Below are positions 8,270 through 11,397 of a stretch of DNA of 11,397 bases, piece by piece; the stretch's first letter is position 1; each line of letters opens with the position of its first letter. A program made the translations under genes and the position numbers. The notes under the pieces are model-generated. The model had not been told where the DNA came from. It was given only the letters and a program-made list of their open reading frames with translations, and searched no databases. The DNA is from Byssothecium circinans (Eukaryota; Ascomycota; Dothideomycetes; Pleosporales; Massarinaceae), in contig ML976984.1 of NCBI GenBank assembly GCA_010015675.1, forward strand, positions 600,010 through 611,406, written 5' to 3'.

Positions 8270-9244
8270 ATGGCTGATACTGAGATCCAGAAGGGTGATC
8301 AAGGTACGTGTATCCTTCTAAATTTACTCTCTCAGAACTTGCAAGTACAGGTAGAGGCACTGGAAGCCACGCGCTCAGTGAATTACTCATCTGCGCGAAT
8401 ACGCCTTTGTTGGCGCATGAGTTATGCGGTGTTCTGTCTATTGAAGGTATACTGACGTATTGCGATAGTCTCATGGAACTGGGGAGGCGGAAAGCCTGGC
8501 GGTGAGGTTGCCGAGGTCAAGGACCAAGGCGAGATCGCTATTGAATCGAAGCGGGGCAACACGATCAAGAAGAACGCCGATCCCGAGAATCCTGCCGTGC
8601 ACATTGAGAGGCCAGGAAACGACGTCGTCAAGCGTGCCTCCGAACTCCAGGTTGAGGAGAAGGCCAATGGCGCGAACGGCGAACAAGCCAACGGAGAGTC
8701 CACGAAGGACGAAGAGAAGCAGGTCGAGCCTGAGAAGAAGGAAGAAGACAAAGATTCTGAGTCTGAGAAGAAGGAAGCGGATAAATCTGCTGATTCTGAA
8801 GAGAAAGGCGAAGATAACCCCGCCGAATCCGAGCAGAAGGACGAGGAGATGAAGGACGCTCCCGCCGAAAAGGAGTTGGAGTCGGAGAAGCTTGTAGAAG
8901 AGAAGAAAGATGACTCCGAGAAGCAGAACGGCGCTAGTGAGCCAGCCGATGCGTCCAAGGAAGAAGAGAAACAGCCGGAGACACCCAAGGCCGAAGAGAA
9001 GGAAGCCGAAGCACCCAAGACCGGGACGAAGCGCAAGGCCGAAGAGGCTCCTGCCACTGAGACCAACGGCGCTGAAGCTGACCAAGAAGAGCCTGCCTCG
9101 AAGAAGACCAAGGCTGATGGAGAGAAGAAGAAGCCCGGCCGTCCCAAAGCTAGCGAAAAGAAGGAGCCTGCGAAGAAAAAGCAGCCTAAGAAAGCGGCAA
9201 CTGCAGACGGTCAGCCGAGGCGAAGCGGCAGGAACAGGTCCTAG
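8270..9244 (+). CDS. Hva1-type TUDOR domain protein with charged tail and AT-hook
   Basis: The gene is spliced as join(8270..8303,8469..9244) and encodes 269 aa. Exon 1 supplies only 11 codons plus one base. The 165-bp intron has donor GTACGT, a branch-like ACTGAC and acceptor ATAG, and splicing creates the uninterrupted domain GDQVSWNWGGGKPGG. Residues 9-71 match the hypervirulence-associated (Hva1) TUDOR family, with the Trp-Asn-Trp-Gly-Gly-Gly-Lys core, SKRGNTIKKNADPENPAVHI and NDVVKRASEL. Residues 72 to about 195 are low-complexity Glu/Lys/Asp/Ser and probably disordered. Basic nuclear-import-like patches occur at KRK (199-201) and KKTK (223-226), an AT-hook core GRP at 235-237 in a basic setting, and an Arg-rich end. 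A nuclear, DNA- or chromatin-associated role is inferred from the AT-hook. The family is named after a Cryptococcus gene linked to virulence, and its molecular role is poorly known. Long frames on the opposite strand here are shadows of the repetitive acidic codons. Confidence 0.9.
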
Positions 9245-9977
9245 GTTACAGTGGAAGGGTTGCTCGCGAAATGCACTATCATTATCATCGATCCGCGAGC
9301 ATAGTGAGGAATCCCAGAGCTCCTGTCCACGATGAGGGAATACACATGGGCGGAAAAGGTATGGAGGTCCTCTAGGTAATGAAGGCGTACGGAATCAAAT
9401 ATTCTTTCATGTTCTCGATGTTTTCGAATCTGCTTTTCATTTTCGATGGAAGTTTCTGTGGTGTAATTCCAGGTTCATGACTGTAAGGTAGCTAGCTAAA
9501 ACAGCACGAGCCGTCACAAAATGAAAACAAAACATATAGATACCTGATCTGCTGTAACCACTATGTGAAGCTTTTCGGTAATTGTCCGCGCCTGCTTTCA
9601 TGATGGCAGCAGCAGCAGTTGAGGCGTGTCTTCTGTAGTTTCCTGCGTCAAAACAAAAGCTCAATTGGGTTTCTGCCGCACTTCGCTGTTAGCCGATGTT
9701 CCCAATGATGGGCTTCTGAAGGAATAGCAAATATCGGGATTGATTAGTTTGGAAAAACTCATCCAATGAGGCAAGCACATGCCTCCCCGATCCGTCTTGA
9801 AACTTGAAAATGAAGGAATCTTCGTCACAATCCTGGTGGGGTAAAGGGAAAGGTGTGAACCTTACCTGCAGATCTTGTTCACACATGTGCGAGCATGGCA
9901 ACATAGCTACATGTGGTGAGTTTTGCACATGACAAGGCATATCCTGAGATCTGATGATGAACTGTTCATAGAACAAT
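9245..9977. other. Intergenic region between convergent genes
   Basis: This stretch holds the 3' ends of the Hva1-like gene (plus) and the PAQR gene (minus). A minus-strand frame from ATG 9940 to a stop at 9689-9691 is open and looks partly protein-like, including a run with Cys and His (LPCSHMCEQ) and a segment FIFKFQDGSGRHV. Further left, a minus-strand stretch at about 9548-9650 is bordered by sequences resembling an acceptor (TTTGACGCAG) and a donor (GTATCT). These do not join into a convincing gene model, and most of this is probably 3' UTR. Confidence 0.4.
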
Positions 9978-10973
9978 CTACCACCCTTTCTCCCTCAGAA
10001 ACATCAACCGTACAGCGCCATTCCTCTGGCTGTGTTCGAAGTCAAATGCCTTGACCAGGCCCACGAGATGTGCTGCCGCAGCAGCTACAACCAAACAGTG
10101 AAAGATCTGATGCGACGAGCCCCAAATATCGTACTTTCCTGGATTCGTCCGCTCCGGAAATCTAGCGGCGTAGATGCCTGCCCCAGAAATGTACAAGATG
10201 CCTTGAAGAACAACCCAGTCGAGACCGATACTTTGCCGAAGATGCTCAAGGCCGTAGAGACGTAGAGCGTGGAGAACGGGAAAGACGGCGGAGAGACCCA
10301 TGGCTACGAACATCAGGGCGCGGAATGGTCGCAGGGCCGGTGTCCGGAATTTGGAGTGGATAGATACTATTGAGGTCCCAGCGGCGAGGGTAGTGATCTG
10401 CCAGATGTCAGTAGCGATCTTTCCGAGGGTGGCAGTTTAACGGCTTACCATTGCTGCGTAGGTCTTCATGAGCTGCGGCTCGCTTTGGAAGCCATAGTAT
10501 AAAACTGGAATGAAGCTTCCCCAAATCAAGAATACGATGCCCAGGTAGTCCAGCTTGTTTCCCCAAACAGCTACTTCGTGGCTGTGGTTTGAGATGGTAT
10601 GATACGTAGCGCTCATTCCGAGGCAGGCCACAGCTCCGAGGAAGTAGCAGCTGAACACCACAACATCTTCCTTGGTCGCTGATGCATATCGTGGTCCGAG
10701 GATAGAGTATAGCGTTATAGAGCCAATGAGTGCTAGGACAGCACCGATCAAATGGGAATAGATGTTGACGGTTTCGTTATGAAGGTAGCCTAGTGATCCG
10801 AATGACTTCTTGTACGAGTTCGAGCCTGGGCGATAGCCGGAGAGGATGTAGTGATTGTCGCGTTGCCATGCGGGGAGGTCGTTCCAGAGGATGGTTAACT
10901 GTTTCTCAACCTTCGTTGCCAACTCTTTTTCGGTCTTCGAAATCTGGTGGGCAGCTTTCTTTGTGGCGTTCAT
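9978..10973 (-). CDS. PAQR/Izh-family seven-helix membrane protein (adiponectin receptor/hemolysin III-like)
   Basis: The gene is spliced as complement(join(9978..10397,10449..10973)) and encodes 314 aa, normal for the family. The 51-bp phase-0 intron has donor GTAAGC, a CTGAC branch site (10407-10411) and acceptor GCAG. A cytosolic N-terminal part (1-65) with LSGYRP leads to HNETVNIYSHLIG (65-77), the typical entry to helix 1. SATYHT (121-126) supplies His125, and the C-terminal SHQIFH supplies His271 and His275, the three metal-binding histidines known from adiponectin receptors. PERTNPGKYDIWGSSHQIFH (256-275) is the family hallmark. About seven membrane segments can be drawn (roughly 71-92, 104-126, 141-162, 171-190, 197-220, 235-255, 271-292). 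Yeast Izh proteins affect zinc and sterol homeostasis, and the wider superfamily has ceramidase-like activity; the substrate of this one is inferred only at that level. The gene looks intact, with a TATA box 83 bp upstream. Confidence 0.93.
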
Positions 10974-11055
10974 GGCGAATTATGACGATCGTCTGTTTAA
11001 TGACAGGGAAATATGGGAATGAAAAATAAGAAAGCAAAGTAGCGAACGGGTCAAT

Positions 11056-11065
11056 CCTTTATATA
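11056..11065 (-). promoter_or_regulatory. TATA box for the PAQR gene
   Basis: On the minus strand the sequence reads TATATAAAGG, about 83 bp upstream of the ATG at 10973. Its position and strong consensus fit a core promoter for this gene. Confidence 0.65.
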
Positions 11066-11322
11066 CGCCGTATGCTGCCACATGTGAACTGTGTGAGAAA
11101 GTCAGGAGCCTCGGGCGAGGACTCGTTGAGAATCCTAGGATTTCACGCTAGCTCCACCAGATACCAATCCTCGGGATGGAGTTGGAATACGTGTCCTTCC
11201 GTCTTCGAAACGAGGGAATTTTGGGTGGCAGAGACGCCATGGCATGGTTCAAAGAACTTTGGATGGACTTGAGAAAATGAACTTGCGCTTTGACACCCCG
11301 CTAAGCTAGCCTATATAGATTC

Positions 11323-11373
11323 CGGCCACCAGGGGTTTCCGGCCACATCGCCAAATCGGCCACCCCTCAGAAA
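11323..11373 (+). repeat. CGGCCAC motif repeated three times at exact 17-bp spacing
   Basis: CGGCCAC begins at 11323, 11340 and 11357. Each unit is 17 bp, but only the first seven bases are conserved; the other ten differ. AGGGGT (11331-11336) and ACCCCT (11362-11367) form short inverted arms around the second and third motifs. Such short phased motifs occur as protein-binding arrays and in ends of DNA transposons, but no transposase is in the window. Confidence 0.6.
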
Positions 11374-11397
11374 ATCACGCGTTTTCTCTCCACGCAA

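Larger units (their letters stand above)
10974..11397. other. Promoter region of the PAQR gene and right window edge
   Basis: The first part is the leader and core promoter of the minus-strand PAQR gene. Beyond about 11070 no gene is supported; a short plus-strand frame at 11072-11272 has no recognisable content. The last 75 bp carry the 17-bp-spaced CGGCCAC motifs. The window ends before their context can be read. Confidence 0.5.

Noticed and set aside
8422..9147. Minus-strand frames of 241 and 204 codons opposite the Hva1-like gene
   Set aside because: They are Ser/Phe-rich or Leu-rich antisense readings of the repetitive Glu/Lys codons of the real gene.
1..11397. CRISPR arrays, rRNA genes, insertion sequences
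   Set aside because: No regularly spaced direct repeats with spacers of array type, no rRNA-like sequence, and no transposase reading frame were seen.

Overview
This window looks like nuclear DNA of a filamentous ascomycete (Pezizomycotina). Dothideomycetes is possible, but the sequence alone does not settle the class. The evidence is short GT-AG introns of about 46-165 bp with CTGAC or CTAAT branch-point-like motifs, TATA boxes, long pyrimidine-rich leaders, loosely spaced genes on both strands, and typical fungal families (GMC oxidoreductase, MCT-like MFS transporter, Hva1-type TUDOR protein, PAQR/Izh membrane protein).

Layout, left to right. Bases 1-897 hold a perfect 17-bp tandem duplication, two weak reading frames open at the left edge, and the promoter of the first gene, with an inverted repeat. 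Bases 898-2572 (+) encode an intact GMC flavin oxidoreductase of 542 aa with one 46-bp intron. Bases 3044-3437 (-) encode a small secreted protein with a regular CC-X6-C-X6-C tail and one intron. Bases 3438-6174 form a long gene-poor stretch. It includes a small acidic reading frame on the minus strand (4589-4846) broken by two in-frame stops, and a cluster of CGGA sites. Bases 6175-7650 (+) encode an intact intronless 491-aa MFS transporter of the monocarboxylate-transporter type. Bases 8270-9244 (+) encode a 269-aa Hva1 TUDOR protein with a highly charged tail and an AT-hook; it lies behind a region with no ATG for more than 550 bp. Bases 9978-10973 (-) encode a 314-aa PAQR/Izh seven-helix protein with its metal-binding motifs. 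The right edge carries three CGGCCAC motifs spaced exactly 17 bp apart, possibly the end of a repeat or transposon.

The genes do not form an obvious pathway. An oxidoreductase, an uncharacterised transporter and a secreted peptide lie near each other, but no backbone biosynthetic enzyme or transcription factor is present, so co-function is not claimed. The points most worth a second look are the broken acidic reading frame, whose two stops both fall inside a possible 72-nt (3n) intron, the secreted peptide with tandem splice acceptors, and the 17-bp-phased motif at the right end.
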